From Pyrinomonadaceae bacterium (GTDB taxonomy: Bacteria; Acidobacteriota; Blastocatellia; Pyrinomonadales; Pyrinomonadaceae): a stretch of 64,000 bases of DNA. How positions within the stretch are numbered: position 1 is the stretch's first letter; the number at the start of each line of letters is the position of its first letter. The DNA lies in assembly GCA_026129865.1 (NCBI GenBank), contig JAHCHG010000009.1, positions 2,501 to 66,500 on the forward strand, in the 5' to 3' direction. Of this stretch, positions 51,727 through 61,625 are shown in pieces. The notes under the pieces are model-generated. The model saw nothing but the letters and a program-made list of their open reading frames with translations, did no database searches and was not told the DNA's origin. The position numbers and the translations under genes are program-made.

Positions 51727-52704
51727 ATGAACGAAACTCATTTAACAGAATATGCGGCGGTACGCGAAACGGGTGCCGGATTTATTGATTTTCCGGGGCG
51801 CGGAATCATAGAAGTTTCCGGCGGCGAAGCGGAGATGTTCTTGACCGGTTTGATCACAAACGATGTGAAGAATCTGGAATCGGGACGTTGGATGTACGCT
51901 GCATTTCCAAACGCGCAGGGGCGATTGCTGGCAGTTGTAAAGGTTTGGAAGCTCAATGAATCGTACTATTTCGAAACCGAAGCCGAAACATATGAAACGG
52001 TCTTGAAAAATCTCGAGCGATTTACGCTCGCGGGCGATTTTCGTGTTCGGGACATGACGTCGGAGTTTACCTGTTTTTCAGTTCAAGGCGTCGAAATGCC
52101 GAAGTTTTCATTCGATCTGCCGGCAGAGAACAGAGTCGTTAAAACTGAATTGAACGGTTCGGAGCTGATCGTTTTAAACTGCGCCGACATCGGAAAATAC
52201 GGGTTTTACTGCTTCGTCAATAACTCCGCAATTGAAGATGTGAGAGCGATGCTGCGCGATGCGGGCATTGTTCCCGTCTCCGATCAGGCATTTGAAGTTC
52301 TCAGGATCGAAGCCGGTTTGCCGCATTACGGCGTGGACATGGATGAGACGACGGTCGTGCCTGAAATCGGGATCGACGGATTGATCAGCTACAGCAAAGG
52401 CTGCTATATCGGACAGGAAGTCATAGCGCGAATACATTTTCGAGGTCATGTCGCCAAACAGCTGACGGGACTTGTCTTTGAAGATCTTCCGGAACCGGAT
52501 GCGTCTCACGAAGGTTTGGCCGGCGCGGAAATCAAAACTCCGGACGATAAGAACGCAGGGAAGATCACTTCCTTCGCGTATTCGCCGACTCTTAAAAAAC
52601 AGATCGCTCTCGGCTATGTTAGATACGCGTTTCTGGAAGAGGGAACGCAGTTGACGACCGGCGACTCGAAACTCACGGTAAAAAGCTTACCGTTTTTGAA
52701 ATAA
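51727..52704 (+). CDS. ygfZ: Folate-binding protein YgfZ (GcvT-like)
   Basis: 325 residues, GcvT fold. The YgfZ signature K-G-C-[FY]-x-G-Q-E is present (YSKGCYIGQEVIARIHFRG), and the N-terminus GFIDFPGRGIIEVSG ... TGLITNDVKNL fits. YgfZ uses folate to support the assembly or repair of iron-sulfur enzymes such as MiaB-type radical SAM proteins; rimO in this window is a relative of those clients. It follows the UDG gene by 25 bases. Confidence 0.9.
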   Translation: MNETHLTEYAAVRETGAGFIDFPGRGIIEVSGGEAEMFLTGLITNDVKNLESGRWMYAAFPNAQGRLLAVVKVWKLNESYYFETEAETYETVLKNLERFTLAGDFRVRDMTSEFTCFSVQGVEMPKFSFDLPAENRVVKTELNGSELIVLNCADIGKYGFYCFVNNSAIEDVRAMLRDAGIVPVSDQAFEVLRIEAGLPHYGVDMDETTVVPEIGIDGLISYSKGCYIGQEVIARIHFRGHVAKQLTGLVFEDLPEPDASHEGLAGAEIKTPDDKNAGKITSFAYSPTLKKQIALGYVRYAFLEEGTQLTTGDSKLTVKSLPFLK

Positions 52705-52735
52705 TCGGCTAAAATGTTTTCACGAGGATCGATCG

Positions 52736-53338
52736 ATGTCAGTTATAACCCAAATCGAGTCAATTCCGGTTACGCTTGATCTCAACATCTTTAAGCTCAC
52801 CGATGAGACCTTTTACGAATTCTGCCGGCGAAACGAAGAATATCGCTTCGAAATGGATGCCGACGGGAAGATTATCGTTATGCCTCCGACATTTTTAGAC
52901 TCCAGCAAGAAGAATGCAAAAATCATTGTACAGTTAGGTATTTGGGCGGCGAAAGACGGAAGCGGAGAAGTCTTCGAATCCGACGGAATGATCACGCTTT
53001 TGAACGGCGCAAAACGCGCGCCGGATGCCTTTTGGATCTCCAAAGAAAAATATTACGCGCTATCAAAAAACGAACGCGAGCAGAGATTTGCGCGTATCGT
53101 GCCGGATTTTTTGATAGAACTGCGGTCGGTTTCGGACACGGTCGAACGGCTCCGGGCGAAAATGACGGAATATATTGAAAATGGCGTGCGGCTCGGCTGG
53201 CTGATCGATCCGGTCGAAAAACGCGTTTATGTTTTTCGCGAAAATGGTTCGGTTGAAATTCTCGAAGCTCCAAAAACGGTTTCCGGCGAAAATGTTTTGA
53301 AAGATTTCGAACTCGATCTAACCGAAATTTTCGATTAG
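52736..53338 (+). CDS. Uma2 family PD-(D/E)XK protein
   Basis: 200 residues, Uma2/DUF820: FYEFCRRNEEYRFEMDADGKII, then RAPDAFWISKEKY and PDFLIELRSVSDTVERLRAKM, the D...E-x-x nuclease-like core, and GVRLGWLIDP near the end. Uma2 proteins are widespread in cyanobacteria and acidobacteria, often multicopy, with no proven function; nuclease activity is suspected. Located 31 bases behind ygfZ and probably transcribed with it. Confidence 0.88.
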   Translation: MSVITQIESIPVTLDLNIFKLTDETFYEFCRRNEEYRFEMDADGKIIVMPPTFLDSSKKNAKIIVQLGIWAAKDGSGEVFESDGMITLLNGAKRAPDAFWISKEKYYALSKNEREQRFARIVPDFLIELRSVSDTVERLRAKMTEYIENGVRLGWLIDPVEKRVYVFRENGSVEILEAPKTVSGENVLKDFELDLTEIFD

Positions 53339-53366
53339 AACTGTCTGATTATTGGAGGGTTTTCTC

Positions 53367-54305
53367 ATGATCCAAAAACTAATTCTCTTCGCAGCTCTTT
53401 TTTTCCTTCTTTTTGTTACGGCGGCGTTTCCACAGGAAGTTGAACGCGAACCGCAGAAACTTGATCAGTTCGGACGTATAGCCGAGTGCGATTTTGGAGC
53501 GCGTTTGGATAAACTGATGGTAACGTTACAGGAAAATCCAGGTTACACCGGCGCGATAATTACGTATCGCGGCGCGGACGAGCTGCCCTCGACCTATGAT
53601 GAGCCTGCAGATCGGTTTATTCGGCGGCAGTTTGCCTTTCGCAATTTCGACGTCTCGCGAGTAACCTTTATCGACGGAGGATTTAGAAAGAGCCGTTTTA
53701 CTGAACTTTGGATCGTGCCGCCCGGCGGCGATCTGCCGATGTCGTCCGACTCGATCCCGCGCCCGACGCTGCCGAAAAAAACGACATTTTTGTTCGACCG
53801 GCAAACGGTCGATGACGGTTATTTCCCGCCGTATAGTTCGGATTTTGACGAATATCTGCTGCGGCACGTAAAAGCTAAATTCGATAAAGAGCGTGAAGAA
53901 GCCGAAGCGGAAAAAAGAAAGGTCGATCCCGATTATTCACGGACCGAGAATAACAAGGAATTTTCGGACGAATTTGAGCTCGCAGACCCGCGCTTCAGCT
54001 GGTTCGATGCAAAATTCGCCGCGGTTCTGGCGCGAGAGAGAGATTTTACTGGAGTTTTGGTCTATTACGCCAACGGCAGCAAATACGACCTGAACGCCGT
54101 AAGATCGCTGATCGACGAAGCGAGAAGCCGAATGGCTACGGACGCAGGGATTCCGGAATCGAGAATTAAGATACATTACGGCGGTTTTCGATATTTACTC
54201 GAGGTCGAATTTTGGATAAAACCCAAAGCCGGAAAATTCCCCACGGCAACCCCGGATGATCCCTCCGATTATGAAAGTGAAGAGGAAACGGACGATATCT
54301 CGTGA
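53367..54305 (+). CDS. Exported protein with duplicated module (A)
   Basis: 312 residues from the ATG at 53367, set by GGAGGG at 53354-53359. Signal peptide (IQKLILFAALFFLLFVTAAF). Two copies of one module of about 80 residues are visible: DKLMVTLQENPGYTGAIITY ... TFIDGGFRKSRFTELWIVP, and DAKFAAVLARERDFTGVLVY ... KIHYGGFRYLLEVEFWIKP. A charged segment links them. The same module occurs twice in the next protein. No known family; the strand-helix-strand pattern suggests a compact periplasmic fold. The stop overlaps the start of the next gene (GTGA). Confidence 0.72.
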   Translation: MIQKLILFAALFFLLFVTAAFPQEVEREPQKLDQFGRIAECDFGARLDKLMVTLQENPGYTGAIITYRGADELPSTYDEPADRFIRRQFAFRNFDVSRVTFIDGGFRKSRFTELWIVPPGGDLPMSSDSIPRPTLPKKTTFLFDRQTVDDGYFPPYSSDFDEYLLRHVKAKFDKEREEAEAEKRKVDPDYSRTENNKEFSDEFELADPRFSWFDAKFAAVLARERDFTGVLVYYANGSKYDLNAVRSLIDEARSRMATDAGIPESRIKIHYGGFRYLLEVEFWIKPKAGKFPTATPDDPSDYESEEETDDIS

Positions 54306-55063
54306 ACAGATTACTATTAATTATCGTCTTTCTAGTTATCGTCACCTCGGGTTCGTATGCTCAAAAAGGAATTGATACGTCAGAAGACTTTGAGCATCCG
54401 GTAATTCTTTATCACGGCAAAGATCCGAGCGAAGCTGAAATCAAGATAGCGTTATCGGAAGCTTTTGCCGACCTGTCATCGTTCGTCGATGGACATTTAC
54501 ACATTTTCCTTTACGGTCCGGTCGAATCCGTTAAATCGATGGAACGTCAAATTTTAGATAATCTCAGCATAAGAAGCTTTAATCCCCAGCTCCTTACCAT
54601 TTATCATGGAGGGTCCGGCGAAACGGTTTTGAATATCTGGGTAACTTTCTCGGCGCGTAAATCGGACAAAGCCGCATTTTCCTCAGTTGCAGAGCAGAAT
54701 CAACTAACCGAAGCGGCGGATTTAACATCGAAGACTGCTTCTCAAGAGAAAGAGCTAATTGCGGAAAACAAACGCGTTCGAACCGGCTTATTCGAATCGT
54801 TTGGAACAGTTAGCGACCGTTTTTTCAACTGGGTTTTCAAAGATTTTTCTGATGTGCTGGAGGCGAATAAAGACGTAAAAGGTTATATTCTAGTGTACGG
54901 GACTGAACCGGAGAGAAGCAGACAGTTAGACCGCATTGTCCGGCTTGAATCGGTTCAGCGAATGAGTACCGACCGCTTGATCGTTATAGACGGCGGTCCG
55001 AAAAAGGAATTTGTAACCGAATTATGGATACTCCCGGAGGAATCCGATCCGCCGAAACTTTAG
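54302..55063 (+). CDS. Exported protein with duplicated module (B)
   Basis: 253 residues, GTG start at 54302 overlapping the previous stop by four bases. Signal peptide to about SGSYAQ. Two further copies of the module seen in the preceding protein: AFADLSSFVDGHLHIFLYG ... LTIYHGGSGETVLNIWV and DFSDVLEANKDVKGYILVYG ... LIVIDGGPKKEFVTELWILP. The pair probably arose by duplication and acts together. Function unknown. Confidence 0.7.
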   Translation: MNRLLLIIVFLVIVTSGSYAQKGIDTSEDFEHPVILYHGKDPSEAEIKIALSEAFADLSSFVDGHLHIFLYGPVESVKSMERQILDNLSIRSFNPQLLTIYHGGSGETVLNIWVTFSARKSDKAAFSSVAEQNQLTEAADLTSKTASQEKELIAENKRVRTGLFESFGTVSDRFFNWVFKDFSDVLEANKDVKGYILVYGTEPERSRQLDRIVRLESVQRMSTDRLIVIDGGPKKEFVTELWILPEESDPPKL

Positions 55064-55073
55064 ACTATTTAAA

Positions 55074-55343
55074 ATGAACGAACCACAAGTAGATTCAAAC
55101 GAACCCGACAACGAACTTTCAAACGCCAAACTCGCTTATACAATTATCCAATCGCTTCTCCAGGCTCAGGACGCCTTGAGCGATCTGCTCGTCGTTATGT
55201 CGCACGCGCTGGACGAAGACGTCGTAAAGGCGCTGACGAACACGAACGAATGGGAGAAATATCTCGAATCTAAACGCGAGCTCGAAAACACGAAACTGCA
55301 GATAGAGAAATTTACGGAAGAGCTTAAGAGAATGGATAGTTAA
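55074..55343 (+). CDS. Helical hypothetical protein, 89 aa
   Basis: 89 residues, acidic N-terminus followed by two helices (YTIIQSLLQAQDALSDLLVVM; LESKRELENTKLQIEKFTEE, the latter coiled-coil like). It starts ten bases after the previous stop and belongs to the same operon. It is the last gene before the inverted-repeat-bracketed IVP cassette, so it probably once preceded the ypdA-like gene directly. No family recognised. Confidence 0.6.
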   Translation: MNEPQVDSNEPDNELSNAKLAYTIIQSLLQAQDALSDLLVVMSHALDEDVVKALTNTNEWEKYLESKRELENTKLQIEKFTEELKRMDS

Positions 55344-55351
55344 AAACGGAT

Positions 55352-55375
55352 AGTTGATAGTGGTTAGTTGATAGT
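55352..55375 (+). repeat. Left inverted repeat of IVP cassette
   Basis: 24 bases made of AGTTGATAGT-GGTT-AGTTGATAGT, ending exactly at the ATG of the four-helix-bundle gene. Its perfect reverse complement is at 55741-55764. Confidence 0.9.
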
Positions 55376-55726
55376 ATGGCGAACAATTTGAAGGACAAAT
55401 CGTATAAGTTTGCTCTTCGAATCGTCAATCTTTATAAATTTCTCGCGAAAGAAGAAAAGGAGTACGTTCTTTCTAAGCAGGTGCTGCGTTCAGGCACCTC
55501 GATAGGAGCAAATGTAACGGAAGCGACTCAGGCGCAGTCGAAACCAGATTTTATACATAAACTTTCGATCGCCCAAAAGGAAGCGTTTGAAACAGAATAC
55601 TGGCTCAACCTGCTTCGCGACGCCAAATTCATTTCAGAATCTCAGGCAGAATCATTACTCTATGATTGCAACGAATTACAGAAAATATTGACCGCTTCAA
55701 TCAAAACTTCAAAGTCGAAAATTTGA
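55376..55726 (+). CDS. Four-helix-bundle (23S rRNA IVP family) protein
   Basis: 116 residues of the IVP/four-helix-bundle family: YKFALRIVNLYKFLA, QVLRSGTSIGANVTEATQA, DFIHKLSIAQKEAFETEYWL. Originally found inside 23S rRNA intervening sequences, the family is now known mainly as free-standing genes of unknown role. The ATG follows a 24-base repeat whose perfect inverse lies 14 bases behind the stop, so the gene looks like a single-gene mobile cassette. No ribosome site other than the repeat itself is seen. Confidence 0.88.
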   Translation: MANNLKDKSYKFALRIVNLYKFLAKEEKEYVLSKQVLRSGTSIGANVTEATQAQSKPDFIHKLSIAQKEAFETEYWLNLLRDAKFISESQAESLLYDCNELQKILTASIKTSKSKI

Positions 55727-55729
55727 CTA

Positions 55730-56755
55730 ATGGGCTATCAACTATCAACTAACCACTATCAACTAATCATCATCGGGGCAGGACCCGCGGGAATTTCCGC
55801 CGCTTACGAGGCGGAAAAAGCCGGATTACGATATCTCGTCATCGAAAAAGGGCTCATCGCAAATACGATCTACAATTATCCGGTCGGTTTGACGGTTTTT
55901 TCTACGACGAATGAACTGGAATTCGAAGCAGGCGATCTGCAGCCGGCGAGGGAAAAGCCGACGCGTGAGGAATTGCTTTCCTATTATGTCCGATTTGTTT
56001 TAGATAACGAGCTCAAAATTCAATGGGAAGAAGAAGTTCGGTCGGTTGAAAAGACGGGCGACGGACGTTTTTTCGTAAAAACTGAAAAGGGCGAATACAC
56101 AGCCCAAAATGTGCTTTTTGCAATGGGTGCGATGGATAACCCGCGAAAATTGGGTGTGAAAGGCGAGGATCTGCCGAAAGTTCACGATCATTTTCGCGAA
56201 ACCTATCCGTGGGTGAAAAAGAAGGCGTTGATCGTCGGCGGCGGAAACTCGGCGGGCGAAGCGGCGTTGTTTCTCGCCGAAGAAGGCGCGATCGCGACGC
56301 TTGCGATCTTTCGCGATGATTGGGAAAACGACGATCCGAAACAGGGCTGCATTAAATATTGGGTGAAAAATCCGCTCGAGGAACAGCTAAAAAATCACTG
56401 CCTCAACCTGTTTTACCTTGGAAAGGTTCTGGAAATTCGCGAAAAGGAAGTCATTCTCGAGGACGAAGACGGCGAACGGTGTGTTTTGGAAAACGACGTC
56501 GTCTTCATTTTGATCGGTTCGGATGCAGACCTTACGAAGTTAAAAAATTTGGGCGTCGAAACAGAGTTCAATAAATACGGCGAGGTTCCCGTTTATGACG
56601 AAGAAACTTTTGAAACGAATGTGAACGGCATCTATGTCGCCGGGCATTTTACAAATCACCGTCATATAAAAGGCGCGATCGAGGCGCCGAGGAGATTCAT
56701 TCCGAAATTAGCGGCAAAATTAAATGCCGCTAATGTTATGCGGAAAAATAGATAA
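55730..56755 (+). CDS. ypdA: YpdA-like FAD/NAD(P) disulfide reductase
   Basis: 341 residues. FAD site LIIIGAGPAGISAAYEAEKAG, the YpdA-typical NTIYNYPVGLTVFSTTNELE, the NAD(P) site ALIVGGGNSAGEAAL and GIYVAGHFTNHRHIKGAIEAP. No redox-active CxxC is present, as expected for YpdA (Bdr), which reduces bacillithiol disulfide. Residues 3-12 (YQLSTNHYQL) are encoded by the right inverted repeat of the IVP cassette, so the cassette appears to have replaced the original start; the fold begins immediately after. The stop touches the 189-base palindromic element. Confidence 0.88.
   Translation: MGYQLSTNHYQLIIIGAGPAGISAAYEAEKAGLRYLVIEKGLIANTIYNYPVGLTVFSTTNELEFEAGDLQPAREKPTREELLSYYVRFVLDNELKIQWEEEVRSVEKTGDGRFFVKTEKGEYTAQNVLFAMGAMDNPRKLGVKGEDLPKVHDHFRETYPWVKKKALIVGGGNSAGEAALFLAEEGAIATLAIFRDDWENDDPKQGCIKYWVKNPLEEQLKNHCLNLFYLGKVLEIREKEVILEDEDGERCVLENDVVFILIGSDADLTKLKNLGVETEFNKYGEVPVYDEETFETNVNGIYVAGHFTNHRHIKGAIEAPRRFIPKLAAKLNAANVMRKNR
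55741..55764 (-). repeat. Right inverted repeat of IVP cassette
   Basis: Perfect reverse complement of 55352-55375, extended on its left by another CTATCA unit. It lies inside the first codons of the ypdA-like gene. Confidence 0.9.
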
Positions 56756-56943
56756 ATTGCCGTCTGCTTTAGCTGACGGAATTAGAGGATTAAGTGTAAA
56801 AGGCTTTAGCCGAATTTGATAAGATTGATCAATCATCCTTTTGCTTTTAGCTAAAGCTAGTTGGAATTTATTTGATTTTTTAAGTTTGGCTAAAGCCTTA
56901 TCTTGTTTTATTTACAATCCGTCCGCTAAAGCAGACGGCAATT
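56755..56943. mobile_element. 189-base MITE-like element
   Basis: Terminal inverted repeats 56755-56780 and 56918-56943 match at 25 of 26 bases (AATTGCCGTCTGCTTTAGC...). Inside are several small palindromes of the GGCTTTAGCC / GCTTTTAGCTAAAGC type. No coding capacity. The left end touches the ypdA stop codon; the right end lies 57 bases before the GNAT gene. Confidence 0.8.
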
Positions 56944-57000
56944 CATGAATCAACAGTTTTTGATTTCGTAGACAGCTTTTTAAAGCTTAACTTTTACAAA

Positions 57001-57489
57001 ATGGTTTCGATACGAAAATACGAAGAAAGAGATAAAGAAGAAATCTGGAAAATCATCGAATATGTCATTTCCAACGGCGATTCTTTTACTTATGCTCTCA
57101 ATACTTCGCGCGAATTCGCGCTGGAAGACTGGTGTTCCCCTGACAAACATACTTTCGTCGCCGTTGATAAAAATGAAAGCATTCTCGGGACATACTACAT
57201 AAAACCCAATCAAACGGGACTTGGATCGCACGTCGCAAACGGAAGTTACATGGTCGCTTCTGACGCGCGAAGAAAAGGTATCGGCAGATTAATGGGCGAA
57301 CATTCGATAGAACAGGCGCGAAAATTGGGATTTCTTGCGATGCAGTTTAATTTTGTCGTCAAATCAAATGAAAAAGCGGTGAATTTATGGAAGAGCCTCG
57401 GATTTGAGATAATCGGCGAAATTCCAGATGCATATCGACATATAGATCACGGATTGACGAACGCTTATATAATGTACCGGAAGTTATAG
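57001..57489 (+). CDS. GNAT family N-acetyltransferase
   Basis: 162 residues. The acetyl-CoA site is the pyrophosphate loop DARRKGIGRLMGEHSIEQA; NFVVKSNEKAVNLWKSLGFEI is the usual second GNAT motif. Substrate unknown; the closest look is to phosphinothricin-type or ribosomal-protein-type acetyltransferases without decision. It stands between two palindromic elements. Confidence 0.88.
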   Translation: MVSIRKYEERDKEEIWKIIEYVISNGDSFTYALNTSREFALEDWCSPDKHTFVAVDKNESILGTYYIKPNQTGLGSHVANGSYMVASDARRKGIGRLMGEHSIEQARKLGFLAMQFNFVVKSNEKAVNLWKSLGFEIIGEIPDAYRHIDHGLTNAYIMYRKL

Positions 57490-57501
57490 ATTTGAAATGA
57501 C

Positions 57502-57631
57502 TGGAGCGGAAGCGTCCCCGCTTGCAATGAGCGCGGGTAGCGCGAAAAAAGCGTTCGCGCATCGGATACAGGTTTTTAGCGACGTTTTACGCCTCTTTCA
57601 GCGCCGTTGCAAGCGGGACGCTTGCGCTCCA
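57502..57631. mobile_element. 130-base MITE-like palindromic element
   Basis: Ends 57502-57527 and 57607-57631 are inverted copies (one mismatch, one extra base) beginning TGGAGCG and containing AAGCG...CGCTT hairpins, ending TTGCAA. The centre holds short GC palindromes. It lies between the GNAT and recQ genes, 16 bases before the recQ start, and must be within the recQ leader if transcription starts upstream. Confidence 0.82.
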
Positions 57632-57647
57632 ATCGACAAAGATAAAA

Positions 57648-59828
<2,181 letters not shown>

Positions 59829-59957
59829 ATTGCTTTTCTGCGCGGCTTATCGAAAAAACTCATTGCAAAATGCCGCCGCAATCGCTAAACTCAAAAAAAT
59901 TCACGAGCACATTCCCCCGCTTCAATCCCCTTTGATGTTGTGCGTTTCGTTATAATT

Positions 59958-61565
59958 ATGGCAGATTCTTTCTCCATCCATCGGGCGGCGACGATCATTC
60001 GTTTACTGGTTCTCGCCGCCGTTCTGGCTGTCGCGCCGCCGGTCACCGCCGGTGGACCGGCGGACAACATTTCGTTTTCCGATCTTAAGGAACTTTATAA
60101 ACATAAGAATATTCCGGAACCGCTCAGCACCAAAGTGAGCCATTTGATGACGGTTCCGTTCGTTTCCAACGAAGCTGCAGGCGAAGTTGCGTTTAACAGG
60201 TCTCCGCTGCTCGGCGATTTCATTCGTGTCGTTCATTGGAACATCGAGCGCGGGCTCGAGTTTAACGCGATCGCAGCAATTTTTGATCGAAACGTTGAAA
60301 TCGCAGATTATCTGGACAAAAAGGAATTTCCGGAAGACAGCGAGAAACGCAGGAAATTTCTCGAGCAAGCGGAACTTTTGAGAAATGCCGATGTGATCGT
60401 TCTAAACGAAGTAGATTGGGGATTAAAGCGATCGGATTACCGGAATGTAGCGGAGGATCTGGCGCGAAAATTAAAGATGAACTACGCGTTCGGTGTTCAA
60501 TTTATCGAGCTGAGTCCGATCCAGTTCGAAGAGGAATTCACAGCCGTTGACCCGCAGCAGAAGGAGATCCTGGAATTGATAAAGGTCGATCCGGAAAGAT
60601 ACAAAGGGCTGCACGGTCTTGCTATCTTGAGCCGTTTTCCGTTGGAAAATGTTCGGCTGGTTCCGTTTAAGACGCAGCCGTATGATTGGTATTCTTCGGA
60701 AAAGAACGGATTTGACTTAGTAGAAATGGGTAAGCGTCAGGTTTCAAAGGCTGTTTTTCTGGAAAAGGCTCTGAAAGAAATTCGCCGCGGCGGAAGAACC
60801 ACTTTGTATGCAGATATTTCCGATCCGCGTTTTCCGTCGGGAAAAGTGACGATTGCGGCGACTCATCTCGAAAACAGGACGAAACCCAAAAACCGCGTAA
60901 AGCAGCTGAAAGAACTGCTTGAAGAGATAAAAGGGCTGGAACATCCGGTTATCGTCGCCGGCGATATGAACACTTCGACGCAGGATCTGACTCCGACTTC
61001 GCTTCGCCGCGAACTTGTAAAGCGATTTGGAAACGCATCTTATTGGCTTAAGAAAGGCGCTTCTTATTTGCTGGGATTCGGTTTGGTCGAAGACACGGTG
61101 ATGAGCGGATTGAGTTTCGGGCGAAAACATTCCGATCCGACGGTGAAAGATATCCCTTTTGTCTCGCCAAATCCCGAACGAAAGTTTTTCTCGACATTGG
61201 AAGATTTTCGTTTTCTCGACGGCGGAAAATTTGATTTCCGCGGCGAACCGGCGCGATCCTGGAAAAACCGCGGCAGCACTCTTTCAAATTCGAACGAGCG
61301 CAACGGGAAAGGTTTTGTTACGACTTACAGCGTACACCGACCGCTTCTTTTTATTGGTAAATTAAAACTTGATTGGATATTTGTTCGACCGAAAACGATC
61401 GAAGATGCCGAGACCGGACGAAGATTTGAAAGTTTTCCGCCGTATTTCGGAAGAACTCTCGATGAAGTCAACGACCTTGTCGAAGACGGAATATCGGATC
61501 ATCGACCGATTAGCGTCGATCTTCCGCTGATCGATCCAAAGCTCGAGGACGCGCGCGATCTTTAA
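59958..61565 (+). CDS. Exported endonuclease/exonuclease/phosphatase-fold protein
   Basis: 535 residues from the ATG at 59958 (a GTG at 59940 is a weaker alternative). Signal peptide-like start (IIRLLVLAAVLAVAPPVTAGG). EEP (DNase I-like) motifs: VVHWNIERGLEF, VIVLNEVDWGLKRS, VIVAGDMNTS, LDWIFVRP and ISDHRPISVDL, all with their metal and catalytic residues. The export signal suggests a secreted nuclease or sphingomyelinase/inositol-phosphatase-like enzyme; substrate not determined. Convergent with the next gene. Confidence 0.85.
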   Translation: MADSFSIHRAATIIRLLVLAAVLAVAPPVTAGGPADNISFSDLKELYKHKNIPEPLSTKVSHLMTVPFVSNEAAGEVAFNRSPLLGDFIRVVHWNIERGLEFNAIAAIFDRNVEIADYLDKKEFPEDSEKRRKFLEQAELLRNADVIVLNEVDWGLKRSDYRNVAEDLARKLKMNYAFGVQFIELSPIQFEEEFTAVDPQQKEILELIKVDPERYKGLHGLAILSRFPLENVRLVPFKTQPYDWYSSEKNGFDLVEMGKRQVSKAVFLEKALKEIRRGGRTTLYADISDPRFPSGKVTIAATHLENRTKPKNRVKQLKELLEEIKGLEHPVIVAGDMNTSTQDLTPTSLRRELVKRFGNASYWLKKGASYLLGFGLVEDTVMSGLSFGRKHSDPTVKDIPFVSPNPERKFFSTLEDFRFLDGGKFDFRGEPARSWKNRGSTLSNSNERNGKGFVTTYSVHRPLLFIGKLKLDWIFVRPKTIEDAETGRRFESFPPYFGRTLDEVNDLVEDGISDHRPISVDLPLIDPKLEDARDL

Positions 61566-61572
61566 AATAAGC

Positions 61573-61603
61573 TCGGCGCCCGATAACTTATACCGGACGC
61601 CGA
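61573..61603. terminator. Weak hairpin between convergent genes
   Basis: TCGGCG-C-CCG (61573-61582) pairs with CGG-A-CGCCGA (61594-61603) with one mismatch. No T-run follows, so termination is uncertain. Confidence 0.4.
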
Positions 61604-61625
61604 ACCTAGTTAGTTTAAAACCCGT

